Assembly (NCBI GenBank): GCA_005877695.1
Contig: VBOA01000007.1
Location: 74,336 to 138,335, forward strand
DNA: 64,000 nt
Direction: 5' to 3'
Origin: Gammaproteobacteria bacterium
GTDB lineage: Bacteria > Pseudomonadota > Gammaproteobacteria > Diplorickettsiales > Diplorickettsiaceae
Shown here: positions 17,704 to 26,865 of the stretch, one piece after another
Layout: every line of letters begins with the position of its first letter
Numbering within the stretch: position 1 is the stretch's first letter
Translations under genes and position numbers: made by a program
The notes under the pieces: model-generated
Seen by the model: only the letters and a program-made list of their open reading frames with translations
What the model was told of the DNA's origin: nothing
Database searches by the model: none

Positions 17704-18897
17704 ATGAAAATGAAACTACGAACGATTGCGTCTGTCGTGGATAGCAAGCCTCCACAGCCAGTTTTTGTTTTTAGACCGAATGTTATGGAACGTGCGGTTA
17801 ATTACTTTCGCACACGATTTCATGGACGCATTTTATATGCTGTTAAAACTAACCCTGAAACTCAAGTCATAAATCTATTAAATCATCAAGGTATTAATAC
17901 TTTCGATGTTGCTTCATTTGAAGAAATTCGTATGATTAAATCGCTTATACCTGATGCCGAGCTTTATTTTATGCATCCTGTGAAATCTACTTTTGCGCTT
18001 CAGGAAGCATATTTCAATTATGGAATAAGGCATTTTGCCTTAGATAGCTTGGATGAGCTTAAGAAAATTATTCGATTTACTGAAAATGCCAAAGATTTGT
18101 GTTTGCATTTACGTTTAGCAATTCCTAATACCTTTGCTGAATTTAATTTATCATCCAAATTTGGGATTAATTTGGATGAAGCACCAGAGCTTTTAAAGAA
18201 GATCCGAAAAGTGGCTGTTAAACTTGGCATTACTTTTCATGTTGGTTCGCAGTGTATGCATCCAGATGCTTATCGAATTGCTATTCGCTTAGCAAATAAA
18301 TTGATTAGCCAGTCAAAGATTGAGATAGAATATTTGGATGTAGGCGGAGGGTTTCCGTCTATTTATCCTGGTATGACCCCACCCGCTTTAGATATCTATT
18401 TTAATGCTATTCATGAAGAATTCCAGGAAATTTCCAAAAAATTCCCTTGTATTGAACTACTTTGCGAACCTGGTCGATGTTTAGTTGCCGAAAGTACATC
18501 TGTTATTGTACGTGTGGAATCTAGAAAAAAAAATCAGTTATATATTAATGATGGAACTTACGGAAGTCTTTTTGATGCGGGCATTCCACATTTTATTTTT
18601 CCCGTACGTTTAATTCAAACATCTTACAATAAGAATAAAGATCTTATTCCATTTAGTTTTTATGGTCCTACCTGTGATTCTTTAGACTACATGGAAGGCC
18701 CTTTTTATTTACCTAGCGATGTAAAAGAGGGAAATTATATTGAAATAGGTCAGGTAGGAGCTTATGGTAGAACTCTTTCTACAGGATTTAATGGGTTTAA
18801 ACAAGAAGAAGGAGTAATTGAAGTTTCAGATAAACCTATAATGAGTATGTTTTCAGCGATTAAATTGCGGAATACTCGAGTATTGTCGGCTAAATAA
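17704..18897 (+). CDS. Ornithine (or ornithine/lysine) decarboxylase, alanine-racemase fold
   Basis: A 397-residue PLP enzyme of fold type III that most likely makes putrescine from ornithine. YAVKTNP carries the PLP lysine, HVGSQC and GGGFPS line the cofactor, EPGRCLVAES binds phosphate, and GPTCDSLDYMEGPFYLP is the active-site CD segment seen in bacterial ODC. ATG at 17704 (or 17710) is preferred to a TTG at 17689, because the AGAGAG ribosome binding site at 17695-17700 lies after the TTG. It heads a polyamine cluster with the DHS-like gene and a broken agmatinase. Lysine use cannot be ruled out. Confidence 0.85.
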   Translation: MKMKLRTIASVVDSKPPQPVFVFRPNVMERAVNYFRTRFHGRILYAVKTNPETQVINLLNHQGINTFDVASFEEIRMIKSLIPDAELYFMHPVKSTFALQEAYFNYGIRHFALDSLDELKKIIRFTENAKDLCLHLRLAIPNTFAEFNLSSKFGINLDEAPELLKKIRKVAVKLGITFHVGSQCMHPDAYRIAIRLANKLISQSKIEIEYLDVGGGFPSIYPGMTPPALDIYFNAIHEEFQEISKKFPCIELLCEPGRCLVAESTSVIVRVESRKKNQLYINDGTYGSLFDAGIPHFIFPVRLIQTSYNKNKDLIPFSFYGPTCDSLDYMEGPFYLPSDVKEGNYIEIGQVGAYGRTLSTGFNGFKQEEGVIEVSDKPIMSMFSAIKLRNTRVLSAK

Positions 18898-19026
18898 TAT
18901 ATCCATAGTAATTGAATTTTGATGGTATGCCAAAAAATGCCGAAACATATGAAGTTTTCGAATTGAGTTGCAATATAGCCAAAAATTAAACTGTAAAAGT
19001 CTATAAATTACCTATAAGGAAAAAGA

Positions 19027-20073
19027 ATGACTACACAAATTTGTAAAAATCCATTAAAAGAAAAGTTATTGAATAAGTTTGTTGAACATATTGATATTAC
19101 ACTTTTTGATGCCCGCCCTATTATTGATTCAATGGCTGCAATGTCCTTTACGTCGCGTGATTTATCACGTGCGACGCAGATTTTTAATACTATGCTTCAA
19201 GATGAACGTTGTAGCATAATTTTATCAATTGCTGGTTCGACTTCAGCAGGTGGTTGCATGAAGCTATACGCAGATTTAATAAAATACAATATGGTGGATG
19301 CTATAGTAGCGACTGGAGCAAGCATAGTCGATATGGATTTTTTTGAAGCTTTAGGTTTTCGGCATTATCAAGGAAGTTCGTCCTTTGATGATGGAAAGCT
19401 TCGTGATTTACATATTGATCGGATCTACGATACTTATATTGATGAAGAACAACTTCAATGCTGTGATCATGTCATTTTAGAAATTGCTAATAATCTTAAG
19501 CCACAAGCCTATAGTTCTCGAGAATTTATTCATGCAATGGGTGCTTATTTAGCTAAAGGACATGCCAAAAAACAAGATTCTTTAGTCCAATTAGCGTATG
19601 AGTATGATGTTCCAATTTTTTGTCCCGCTTTTACTGATTCTTCAGCAGGATTTGGTTTAGTACTTCATCAGGTAAAAAATCCTAATCAACATATTACGAT
19701 TGATTCTATTCGAGATTTTAGAGAACTAACTAACATTAAAATCAAAGCGGGTACTACTGGCTTGCTGATGGTTGGTGGTGGTGTACCGAAAAATTTTGTT
19801 CAAGACACAGTAGTATGTGCTGAGATTCTCGGTCAACCTGTAGATATGCATAAGTATGCAATTCAAATCACCGTTGCAGATGTTCGAGATGGAGCATGTT
19901 CTAGTTCAACCTTAAAAGAAGCCTGTTCATGGGGTAAGGTGGATAAGGCTTATGAACAAATGGTTTTTGCTGAAGCAAGTTCTGTTTTGCCACTTTTAGC
20001 CAGTGATGTCTACCATCGTGGTTATTGGAAAATTCGCAGTCGTCGACGTTTTGCTGAATTATTTAAATCATAA
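19027..20073 (+). CDS. Deoxyhypusine-synthase-like protein, probable homospermidine-type synthase
   Basis: A 348-residue member of the deoxyhypusine synthase (DHS) family. Some bacterial DHS homologues make homospermidine from putrescine by an NAD-dependent aminobutyl transfer. The catalytic lysine is kept (SWGK, Lys304, matching human Lys329), along with the NAD-binding SIAGSTSAGG, TGLLMVGGGVPKNF and the AEASSVLPLL end. Bacteria lack eIF5A, so hypusine formation is not expected. It follows an ornithine decarboxylase, which would supply putrescine. A good ribosome binding site (AAGGA) precedes the ATG. The exact product is inferred. Confidence 0.8.
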   Translation: MTTQICKNPLKEKLLNKFVEHIDITLFDARPIIDSMAAMSFTSRDLSRATQIFNTMLQDERCSIILSIAGSTSAGGCMKLYADLIKYNMVDAIVATGASIVDMDFFEALGFRHYQGSSSFDDGKLRDLHIDRIYDTYIDEEQLQCCDHVILEIANNLKPQAYSSREFIHAMGAYLAKGHAKKQDSLVQLAYEYDVPIFCPAFTDSSAGFGLVLHQVKNPNQHITIDSIRDFRELTNIKIKAGTTGLLMVGGGVPKNFVQDTVVCAEILGQPVDMHKYAIQITVADVRDGACSSSTLKEACSWGKVDKAYEQMVFAEASSVLPLLASDVYHRGYWKIRSRRRFAELFKS

Positions 20074-20087
20074 AAAAGGTTTTTAAC

Positions 20088-20988
20088 ATGAAATGTATGA
20101 TACCAAAAAAAGGTTTTTTAGGATTAGATCCTAAAGATGCTGTTGCTTATTCTGATGCTAAAGCAGTGATTATTCCTTTTGGCCTTGAAAGTTCCGTTAC
20201 TTATGGTGGAGGAACAGCGAAAGGTCCTGCGGCTATTATTCAAGCTTCCCGGGAAGTCGAATTATTTGATGAACACTTGTGGTGCGAACCTTTCCGTCAA
20301 ATTGGTATAGTAACACTGGATGAACCAAAGATTGAGTCCGAGATTCCTGCTGCTTTGCAACAACTAGAAAATATTGTCAAGCAAGTATTAGAAGATAAAA
20401 AATTTCCGTTTGTTTTTGGTGGTGAACACTCTATTACTATTGGTGCTATTCGCCCTTTTCTAAAAAAATATGACGATATAGTTTTATTGCATTTCGATGC
20501 TCATGCTGATTGACGAAATGGATATCAGGGCCAACACTACTCATACGCTTCAGCCATAAGACGTTGCTTAGATCACGATAAACTTAAAGTAGTTTCAATT
20601 GGGATTCGGAATGTTTCAAGAGAAGAAATTCCTTTCATTGAAGAAAATAGCCACAGAATCCATATTTACTGGGGAAAAGATAAAAAAAATTGGGATATTA
20701 AGCAAATAGTATCTCATCTTAAAAATCGTCCAATTTATTTGACATTCGATGTCGATGGATTTGATTCCAGTGTCATGCCTGCAACAGGAACGCCGGAACC
20801 GGGGGGGTTGTTTTGGGAGGATGTTATAGAAATTATTACAGCGATAAGTCAAATTGGGACCATCGTAGGGGCAGATATTAATGAACTTGCGCCTATTTCT
20901 CAGCTACATAGCTGTGACTTTCTAGTAGCAAAAACTTGCCTATAAAATTCTTTCGTTAATTTACTTTATAAAAAGTACACTTACTTGA
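20088..20988 (+). pseudogene. speB: Agmatinase (SpeB-like), disrupted by a stop and a frameshift
   Basis: The ureohydrolase frame begins at ATG 20088 and keeps GGEHS, HFDAHAD and FDVDGFD, the manganese-binding motifs. An in-frame TGA at 20511-20513 (codon 142) falls exactly where family members have Leu in HADLR, a one-base change from TTG. The same frame then continues with ACTACTCATACGCT encoding the expected YSYA and so on. A second lesion is an extra A in the run at 20931-20934: it replaces the expected end LVAKLAYKIL by LVAKTCL and a stop at 20943-20945. The shifted frame runs to TGA at 20986-20988. A truncated 141-residue product would lack half the active site. Confidence 0.85.
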
Positions 20989-22955
20989 GAATCAGGATAA
21001 TTAACGTTTTTTACAGTATATGATTTGAGATCATGTAGGAATTGCTGATCTGCAGGCACAAATGGTTGTGTGACTGTTTGTTTTTTTAAAGGCTGAAACT
21101 GTAAATGCCAGGTTTTATGATAGTGAACTAAACCTAGCCACAAAGGAATACCATTACAAAATAACTTATGAGAATTCCAAAGATTTAAAACTAATAAATT
21201 GTGTGTTGTTGGAAAATATTTAGTCATTGTTAGTGTAGGGGCTTGACCGGCATTAGCAGAAATAAATAAAGGAACGTTTGGATCTTTGACATGTAAACTT
21301 AATTTATAAAGCGTTGTAAAAATTTTTTCTTTAGGAATTGTATGCCAGGCTTGTTTTTCTAGATAATTTTGAATATCTGCAAGTTTACCCGCCCATTGAA
21401 TATTTAATATTTCGATTTTTTGGCCAAAATGTCCTACCCGATAAATTGGTGTTTGAAATTTTGCATCTTTCCACCATTTATTAACATTTATAGTTTGCTC
21501 AGAATAAATAAGCTGAGAATTTGAAAGTAGTTTTTTATAACCATAAGCTAAATTAGTTCCCCAACAAACCAATAAAATTAGAACGCCGAGTATCGCAATC
21601 TTACCGGATGAAATAGTTGTATGATCTAATTTTCTACGATAAGAAAGTGTCAAGCCAGCGAGAATACTTATTGCTAATAGAGTGCCTCCAAGAACATCAC
21701 TAAACCAATGTGCAGTTAAGTAAATACGAGAAAGCATAACTGAGATAATAATTAAACTCGTTAATCCATAAATGATCATTCGTTGATTTTTGGATTTTTC
21801 TATTGCAATTAAGACAGCGAAAAAACCTAAAATAGAAATACTGCTTACAGTATGTCCGCTAGGAAAAGAAGCGCCTAGTGGTATTTTCACCAAACCAATA
21901 GGGCGGGCAATATGCAAAATATGTTTAAATAAACTACCAAATCCATAACTTAACAAACCTGCTAATCCCCAATGTAGACTTAGCCAATAATTTCTTTTTA
22001 CTAGAAAAAATCCTAACATCACTAGCCAAAATACACAGAGAACTCTTGGGCTTAACTCAGCCATAGCAATAAAAAATAAATCTAAATTTTCTTGACGTAG
22101 GCTGCGCATTAAATGATAGATGGGTTCATTTAGATAAGTTGCAAGGCCATGATGTGCCACGCTAAAAGCAGTTAATAGAAATCCGAATGCACAAAAAACA
22201 CTGGTTAAAGCGAGTGCCAATTGAGCATGCGAATGGGGGTGTCGATAATCTGTCAGGATAGAGGTGATAGTTTTTAGTTTTGGGTGATTGCGTGTGAAAT
22301 GCCAAAGATAAGCAACTTGTTTATCCAGTAAACGACTAAACCATGCGTAACATGATTTTATAAAAGCGTAAACTAACCATATAAACAATAAAAGTAATAC
22401 AACAAAGATAATTAATTTTGTTGCTATTTCGGGAGGTAATTGTTGGGAAGCTTGACCTAAAAGAATTCCAGGCAACATATAAGCTGGTGCCCAGGCAATA
22501 GCGGAAATAATGTCAGCAACCAAAAATTGGCGGCATGGCATACGTACCATTCCTGCAATAAAAGGCAAAATTGCCCGAATGGGTCCAAAAAAACGACCGA
22601 AGAAAATACTTTTCCCACCATGTTTGTCAAAAAATGCTTCCCCTTTTCGTAAAAGTTTTGGATAGCGACGAAATAGCGAAAAATTTTTAGTATAATGATG
22701 ATAATATCTACCTATCCAAAAACTCAGTACGTCACCGGTGATGGCTCCTGCGATTGCCCATAAGACAATGGGCGTAAAATGTAAAACCCCTATTCCTATT
22801 AAAGTACCGATAGCAGTCATGAAAACTGTTCCTGGGACTAGAAAGCCTATCATTACCAAACATTCAAGAAAACAAACAAAATAAGTAATCAAGCCTGCTA
22901 AATAGGGGTGAATTTGTAGCCAATCAAAAAAAGGTTTGAGATCGGGAAGCGTCAT
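20961..22955 (-). CDS. LssY-like membrane protein: DedA domain plus PAP2 phosphatase
   Basis: A 664-residue multi-domain inner-membrane protein. Residues about 1-200 are a DedA/SNARE-associated domain (PGTVFMTAIG, FGRFFGPIRAILPFIAG). Residues about 240-430 are a PAP2 phosphatase with all three motifs: KHILHIARP, SFPSGHT and SRIYLTAHWFSD. The C-terminal 180 residues are a soluble LssY_C-like domain. In Legionella the lssY gene lies in a type I secretion locus; no such locus is seen here. PAP2 domains act on lipid phosphates such as undecaprenyl pyrophosphate. It follows lipA with a 1-base overlap (TAATG), so the two are translationally coupled. Its 3' end converges on the agmatinase pseudogene. 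Confidence 0.85.
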   Translation of the reverse strand: MTLPDLKPFFDWLQIHPYLAGLITYFVCFLECLVMIGFLVPGTVFMTAIGTLIGIGVLHFTPIVLWAIAGAITGDVLSFWIGRYYHHYTKNFSLFRRYPKLLRKGEAFFDKHGGKSIFFGRFFGPIRAILPFIAGMVRMPCRQFLVADIISAIAWAPAYMLPGILLGQASQQLPPEIATKLIIFVVLLLLFIWLVYAFIKSCYAWFSRLLDKQVAYLWHFTRNHPKLKTITSILTDYRHPHSHAQLALALTSVFCAFGFLLTAFSVAHHGLATYLNEPIYHLMRSLRQENLDLFFIAMAELSPRVLCVFWLVMLGFFLVKRNYWLSLHWGLAGLLSYGFGSLFKHILHIARPIGLVKIPLGASFPSGHTVSSISILGFFAVLIAIEKSKNQRMIIYGLTSLIIISVMLSRIYLTAHWFSDVLGGTLLAISILAGLTLSYRRKLDHTTISSGKIAILGVLILLVCWGTNLAYGYKKLLSNSQLIYSEQTINVNKWWKDAKFQTPIYRVGHFGQKIEILNIQWAGKLADIQNYLEKQAWHTIPKEKIFTTLYKLSLHVKDPNVPLFISANAGQAPTLTMTKYFPTTHNLLVLNLWNSHKLFCNGIPLWLGLVHYHKTWHLQFQPLKKQTVTQPFVPADQQFLHDLKSYTVKNVNYPDSQVSVLFIK

Positions 22956-23905
22956 TAGGCTACATTCTCTCCAGCGGCTTGTTTATCCGCGTGATAGGAA
23001 GAACGGACGAGGGGTCCACTTGCTACGCGGATAAACCCCATTTCTTTTGCTAAATGACCGAGATCTTTGAACTCTTGTGGAGTCACATAACGCGCAACAG
23101 GAAAATGATGCCGGCTAGGAGCGAGATATTGACCTAGGGTGATCATATCCACTTGATGTTTACGTAGATCTTGCATGACTTCTCTAACTTCTTCTAGAGT
23201 TTCTCCTAATCCTAACATTAGCCCTGATTTGGTAGGTATACTTGAGAAACGATTCTTAAATTCAAGTAATAATTGTAGTGACCATTTATAATCTGAGCCT
23301 GGTCGTGCTTGTTTATATAAGCGCGGTACAGTTTCAATATTATGATTAAACACATCGGGCAATTCAGGTGCGATAGCATTCAGAGCGATTTCCATACGGC
23401 CACGAAAATCGGGTACTAGCACTTCTATAGTCAACTTTGGGCAATTTTCTCGCAACGCCTGTAAACATGCAGTAAAATGAGCTGCTCCCCCGTCACGTAA
23501 GTCATCTCGATCAACTGATGTTATAACAACATAACGAAGCCCCATTTTTTTAACTGTTTTTGCGAGATTTTTTGGTTCATCTGGATCTAATGGATCAGGT
23601 CGTCCATGGCCAACATCACAAAAAGTACACCGACGAGTACATTTGTCTCCCATAATCATAAAAGTAGCTGTACCATGACTAAAACATTCACTTAAATTTG
23701 GACAAGAAGCTTCTTCACATACCGTATGAAGGCGATTTTCCCGCAACATAGTTTTAAGTTGATCGACAGCCGTTGTTGTCGGTAATTTAATGCGAATCCA
23801 ATCCGGTTTACGGACTGGAGCAGTGGGTTCAATTTTGATTGGAATGCGAGCCATTTTTTCAGCTCCGCGTTGTTTTTGCCTAGGATCAGGTGTTTTAAAT
23901 TCCAT
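22955..23905 (-). CDS. lipA: LipA, lipoyl synthase
   Basis: A 316-residue radical SAM enzyme that inserts two sulfurs into the octanoyl group on lipoyl domains. The auxiliary cluster cysteines sit in [12 protein letters not shown] and the SAM cluster motif in CTRRCTFC. The segment [12 protein letters not shown] and the typical end ([10 protein letters not shown]) are present. Length is normal (about 320). It lies 137 bp downstream of lipB on the same strand and overlaps the next gene by one base. Confidence 0.97.
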   Translation of the reverse strand: MEFKTPDPRQKQRGAEKMARIPIKIEPTAPVRKPDWIRIKLPTTTAVDQLKTMLRENRLHTVCEEASCPNLSECFSHGTATFMIMGDKCTRRCTFCDVGHGRPDPLDPDEPKNLAKTVKKMGLRYVVITSVDRDDLRDGGAAHFTACLQALRENCPKLTIEVLVPDFRGRMEIALNAIAPELPDVFNHNIETVPRLYKQARPGSDYKWSLQLLLEFKNRFSSIPTKSGLMLGLGETLEEVREVMQDLRKHQVDMITLGQYLAPSRHHFPVARYVTPQEFKDLGHLAKEMGFIRVASGPLVRSSYHADKQAAGENVA

Positions 23906-24042
23906 AATTTTTAAAATTTTATATAAAAAGAAGTAATTTTAGCATACAGATACTGAGATATATGTTTGTCAAGCACGATATTTGTAGAAATAATTCTTTA
24001 AGTAAAAATAAGGAAAAATCTAGTTAATATTTTCAATGAAGC

Positions 24043-24669
24043 TTAACATTTATAAATCTCAATTACTTGTTGAAATTGCTTAATAAAGTCATTTGCTACT
24101 TTTTTAAGATCAGAGGGCCCCCCTAAATCTGAAACTTGAGTAATAGCGAGTCGGCTCATACCACAAGGATTGATCCCAGTAAAAGGATTAAGATCCATGG
24201 CAACATTGAACGCTAGGCCATGATAACAATAACCACGTCGAATGCGTAGGCCGATGGAAGCAATTTTAGCAGAATTGACGTAAATACCAGGGGCTTCTCT
24301 TTTTGCTTCGGCAATAATGTTGTAAGTAGCTAATAGATTTATAATTGTGTTTTCTAGAAGAGAAACTAATTCACGTATCCCCAGATTGAGACGTCGAAGA
24401 TTTAGTAATGGGTATATAACCAGCTGTCCAGGGCCATGATAGGTTACCTGTCCGCCGCGATCTGATTTTTCGATGGGAATATCCCCTGGACTAAGGATAT
24501 GTTCTAATTTTCCGGCTTGGCCTAAGGTATAAACGGGATTATGCTCTATGAACCAAATTTCATCAGGAGTTTCAGGATTTCGCTTATCAGTAAATAAGCG
24601 CATGGCTTGAGCTATTTCATTATAATCACCTTGTTGTAAGGGCCGTATGATGAGTTGCTGGTTTTTCAT
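24043..24669 (-). CDS. lipB: LipB, octanoyltransferase
   Basis: A 208-residue enzyme that moves octanoate from ACP to lipoyl domains, the step before LipA. Motifs are PVYTLGQAG, RGGQVTYHGPGQLVIYPLL, and SRLAITQVSDLGGPSDL, with the active Cys in NPCGMS. The conserved Lys lies in SAKIASIGLRIRRG. It is the first gene of a lipB-lipA-LssY-like set. Confidence 0.96.
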   Translation of the reverse strand: MKNQQLIIRPLQQGDYNEIAQAMRLFTDKRNPETPDEIWFIEHNPVYTLGQAGKLEHILSPGDIPIEKSDRGGQVTYHGPGQLVIYPLLNLRRLNLGIRELVSLLENTIINLLATYNIIAEAKREAPGIYVNSAKIASIGLRIRRGYCYHGLAFNVAMDLNPFTGINPCGMSRLAITQVSDLGGPSDLKKVANDFIKQFQQVIEIYKC

Positions 24670-24831
24670 AGCACAGAAAGTATACTTGATCTCTATACCT
24701 TGTTGAATAGATGAAACGTTAAATGTAACAAAATATTGTTAATTAACTTACTAAATCCAATTAAATAGCATATTTTGTAACTTAATTTCTGTTAAAATAG
24801 TATATGTTCTCATGAATCGGGGATGAGTTAT

Positions 24832-25137
24832 ATGAAAAAAAGGTTAATATTTCTTTTCTTATCAGTAAGTGCCATAGTGAGTGGTAAGGTCTTTTCAATG
24901 CCTAACCCAGCTTCCGTTTATTGTGTGCATCACGGCGGCCATTTAGAAATGATAAATGAGTCGGGTGTAACGGGCGTTTGTATATTTCCTGACAAAAGTT
25001 ATTGTGAAGAATGGAGTTATATCAAAGGAGTTTGTAAACCCAGTCGTTTTTATTTGCCTGAGAAGAAAAAGGGAATAAAATATTGCCTTACGCAATTACC
25101 GAATAAAAATTTAGTTATTTATTTATGTAAAGCTTGA
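24832..25137 (+). CDS. Secreted DUF333 protein
   Basis: A 101-residue protein with a signal peptide (about residues 1-23, ending near VFSMP) followed by the DUF333 pattern: NPASVYCVHHGGHLEM, CIFPDKSYCEEWSYIKGVC. Four or more cysteines suggest disulfides in the periplasm or outside. The ATG at 24832 is preferred to 24823 because GGGGATGAG lies just before it. Family members are annotated as putative hemolysins without evidence. It sits 4 bases upstream of the UDG gene. Function unknown. Confidence 0.8.
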   Translation: MKKRLIFLFLSVSAIVSGKVFSMPNPASVYCVHHGGHLEMINESGVTGVCIFPDKSYCEEWSYIKGVCKPSRFYLPEKKKGIKYCLTQLPNKNLVIYLCKA

Positions 25138-25141
25138 ATAG

Positions 25142-25867
25142 ATGGTAGATAAAGAAAAGCATTTACATTATTTTAAAAAAATGGAAATTCCCCTTTGGAT
25201 TTTACAAGATAGTGGTAATAAATTATCTAAAGAAAAAATCAAGGACGATGATATGTCCAAAAAAGTAATCACTCGCGAGCAAAAAATTTCGACATTAGAT
25301 TGGCCAAAATTAAAATTAGCAGTAAACAATTGCAGAGCTTGTGATCTTTATAAAACACGAACTAACCCCGTATTTGGTGTGGGAAATCCAAATGCCGATT
25401 TATTAGTTATTGGAGAAGCCCCAGGAGCGAATGAAGATAAACAAGGAGAACCTTTTGTAGGTCGAGGTGGACAATTATTGACAAATATGTTGTCTGCGAT
25501 TGGTTTTAAGCGTGGAGATTACTATATTGCAAATATTTTAAAGTCGCGCCCACCCAATAATCGTGATCCTTCTTTAGCGGAAGTAACGGCATGTACACCT
25601 TATTTGTTAAGACAGATTAGTTTAATTAAGCCAAAGTTAATTTTAGCAGTGGGTCGAATAGCTGCACATTTTTTATTAGGAACTGATGCATCTATGGCGA
25701 GTTTACGTGGAAATTTGTTTCATTTCGGCGCAAATAAAATTCCTTTGTTAGTTACTTATCATCCCGCATATTTACTTCGCTCTCCGCGGGAAAAAAGGAA
25801 GGCTTGGCAGGATATGCTATGTGTAAAAAAACAATTAGATCTAGAAGTTATCGAACCAAATGGATAA
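25142..25867 (+). CDS. Uracil-DNA glycosylase, family 4, with one iron-sulfur Cys changed to Ser
   Basis: A 241-residue uracil-DNA glycosylase that removes uracil from DNA. GEAPGANEDKQGEPFVGRGGQLL and VTYHPAYLLRSP are family 4 motifs. The 4Fe-4S cluster normally has four Cys. Cys64, Cys67 and Cys151 are present, but the residue matching the third ligand is Ser135 (codon TCG at 25544-25546, in NILKSRPP where KCRPP is usual). An N-terminal extension (about 1-50) is typical of gammaproteobacterial members. It is 4 bases downstream of the DUF333 gene and overlaps the pseudopilin gene. Confidence 0.9.
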   Translation: MVDKEKHLHYFKKMEIPLWILQDSGNKLSKEKIKDDDMSKKVITREQKISTLDWPKLKLAVNNCRACDLYKTRTNPVFGVGNPNADLLVIGEAPGANEDKQGEPFVGRGGQLLTNMLSAIGFKRGDYYIANILKSRPPNNRDPSLAEVTACTPYLLRQISLIKPKLILAVGRIAAHFLLGTDASMASLRGNLFHFGANKIPLLVTYHPAYLLRSPREKRKAWQDMLCVKKQLDLEVIEPNG

Positions 25868-26397
25868 ATAAGCCAAATAATTTTTTCGAATTGGGTTTTA
25901 GCTTAGTCGAGCTATTATTTACCCTTACTTTAAGTACAATTTTATTAGCTCTAGCCTTTCCAGTTTATAATCATTTAATTCTTGATCTTCGTTTATTTAT
26001 TTTAACTGATCGAGTCCGTTTTACTTTAAATTATGCTCAAACGGAGGCAATTAGACGTCAAAATGTGATAACTATATGCAAAAGCAAAGATGGAAAAAGC
26101 TGTTCCGGAAATTGGAAGGATGGATGGATCATTTTAATAAGTAAAAGTTCAACTTCTGCGCTTGCAAATGGAAAACTACTTCGTGTTTTTCCTGCTTTAA
26201 GTCATTGGGAATTTTTAGAATGGCGTGGTTTTTACTCAGACAATTATTTGCAATTATTTCCAAATGGTTCCATCCAAAGTGGTCGTTTTATCCTCGGTGT
26301 TAATTCATTATCAAACAAAATGAGGGTTCGCTTTATTAAAATAAGTCCAACTGGAAGAATAAGGGTAGGTAGGATAATGACAAAATCTGATAGGTAA
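25819..26397 (+). CDS. FimT/GspH-type pseudopilin
   Basis: A 192-residue type IV pilin-like protein. A basic leader precedes the prepilin peptidase site G26/F27 in LGFSLVELLFTLTLSTILL, with Glu at +5 of the mature protein and a long hydrophobic helix after it. The C-terminal domain matches the minor pseudopilin GspH/FimT class (Cys pair, GRIRVGR end). The ATG at 25819 is inside the UDG gene; a TTG at 25804 is another option. No other pilus gene is in this window. It may serve a pilus or type II secretion system encoded elsewhere. Confidence 0.75.
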   Translation: MCKKTIRSRSYRTKWINKPNNFFELGFSLVELLFTLTLSTILLALAFPVYNHLILDLRLFILTDRVRFTLNYAQTEAIRRQNVITICKSKDGKSCSGNWKDGWIILISKSSTSALANGKLLRVFPALSHWEFLEWRGFYSDNYLQLFPNGSIQSGRFILGVNSLSNKMRVRFIKISPTGRIRVGRIMTKSDR

Positions 26398-26540
26398 TGG
26401 CTTGATAAATCCATTAATTGGCTTTGAGTATCAGTTTTTTTTCGTCTGAATATATTGTTCTTGCAATGAATTCAAAAAATTCGTATCTTCATGTACTAGC
26501 AATCTGTAGCTCTAAGCACTAATCAATTAAAAAGTTTGTT

Positions 26541-26864
26541 ATGAAAAAAAACGCTCTTTTCATTCTATTAGTAATAGTTTCAATAAATATCTATGCCTTA
26601 GTTCCGGGCTCATTAGGTGATTTATCCGATAAGCTTTTACTGCCGATGTCTCTATTGACTGGAGCATTGTATAATATGAGCTTAGCTATTGGGATAGCTT
26701 TACTGTTTGGTTCACTCATCCAATATAAGAACTATCGAAATAACCCTTCCCAAGTTCCTCTGAGTCGACCTATTACTTTGTTGGTTTTCGGTGTGATTTT
26801 AGTTGTATTACCTATACTTACTAAATTTTCTGAAAGCGCTCTTTTAGTTTCTAGAGTTTCTTAA
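26541..26864 (+). CDS. IcmD/IcmC-like small inner-membrane protein (Dot/Icm family)
   Basis: A 107-residue protein with a signal-like first helix and two more membrane helices. The segment between helices reads [26 protein letters not shown], close to the conserved KxHKDNPTQIPIGTP stretch of IcmD and to IcmC/DotE relatives in the Legionella type IVB secretion apparatus. It is only one base upstream of surE and is not part of an icm cluster here. It may be a duplicate or specialised copy. Family assignment is from memory of IcmD; similarity is moderate. Confidence 0.6.
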   Translation: MKKNALFILLVIVSINIYALVPGSLGDLSDKLLLPMSLLTGALYNMSLAIGIALLFGSLIQYKNYRNNPSQVPLSRPITLLVFGVILVVLPILTKFSESALLVSRVS

Positions 26865-26865
26865 T

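Noticed and set aside
20511..20513. TGA in agmatinase read as selenocysteine or readthrough
   Set aside because: The family has Leu at this place, no SECIS-like hairpin was evident, and a second frameshift downstream points to a pseudogene.
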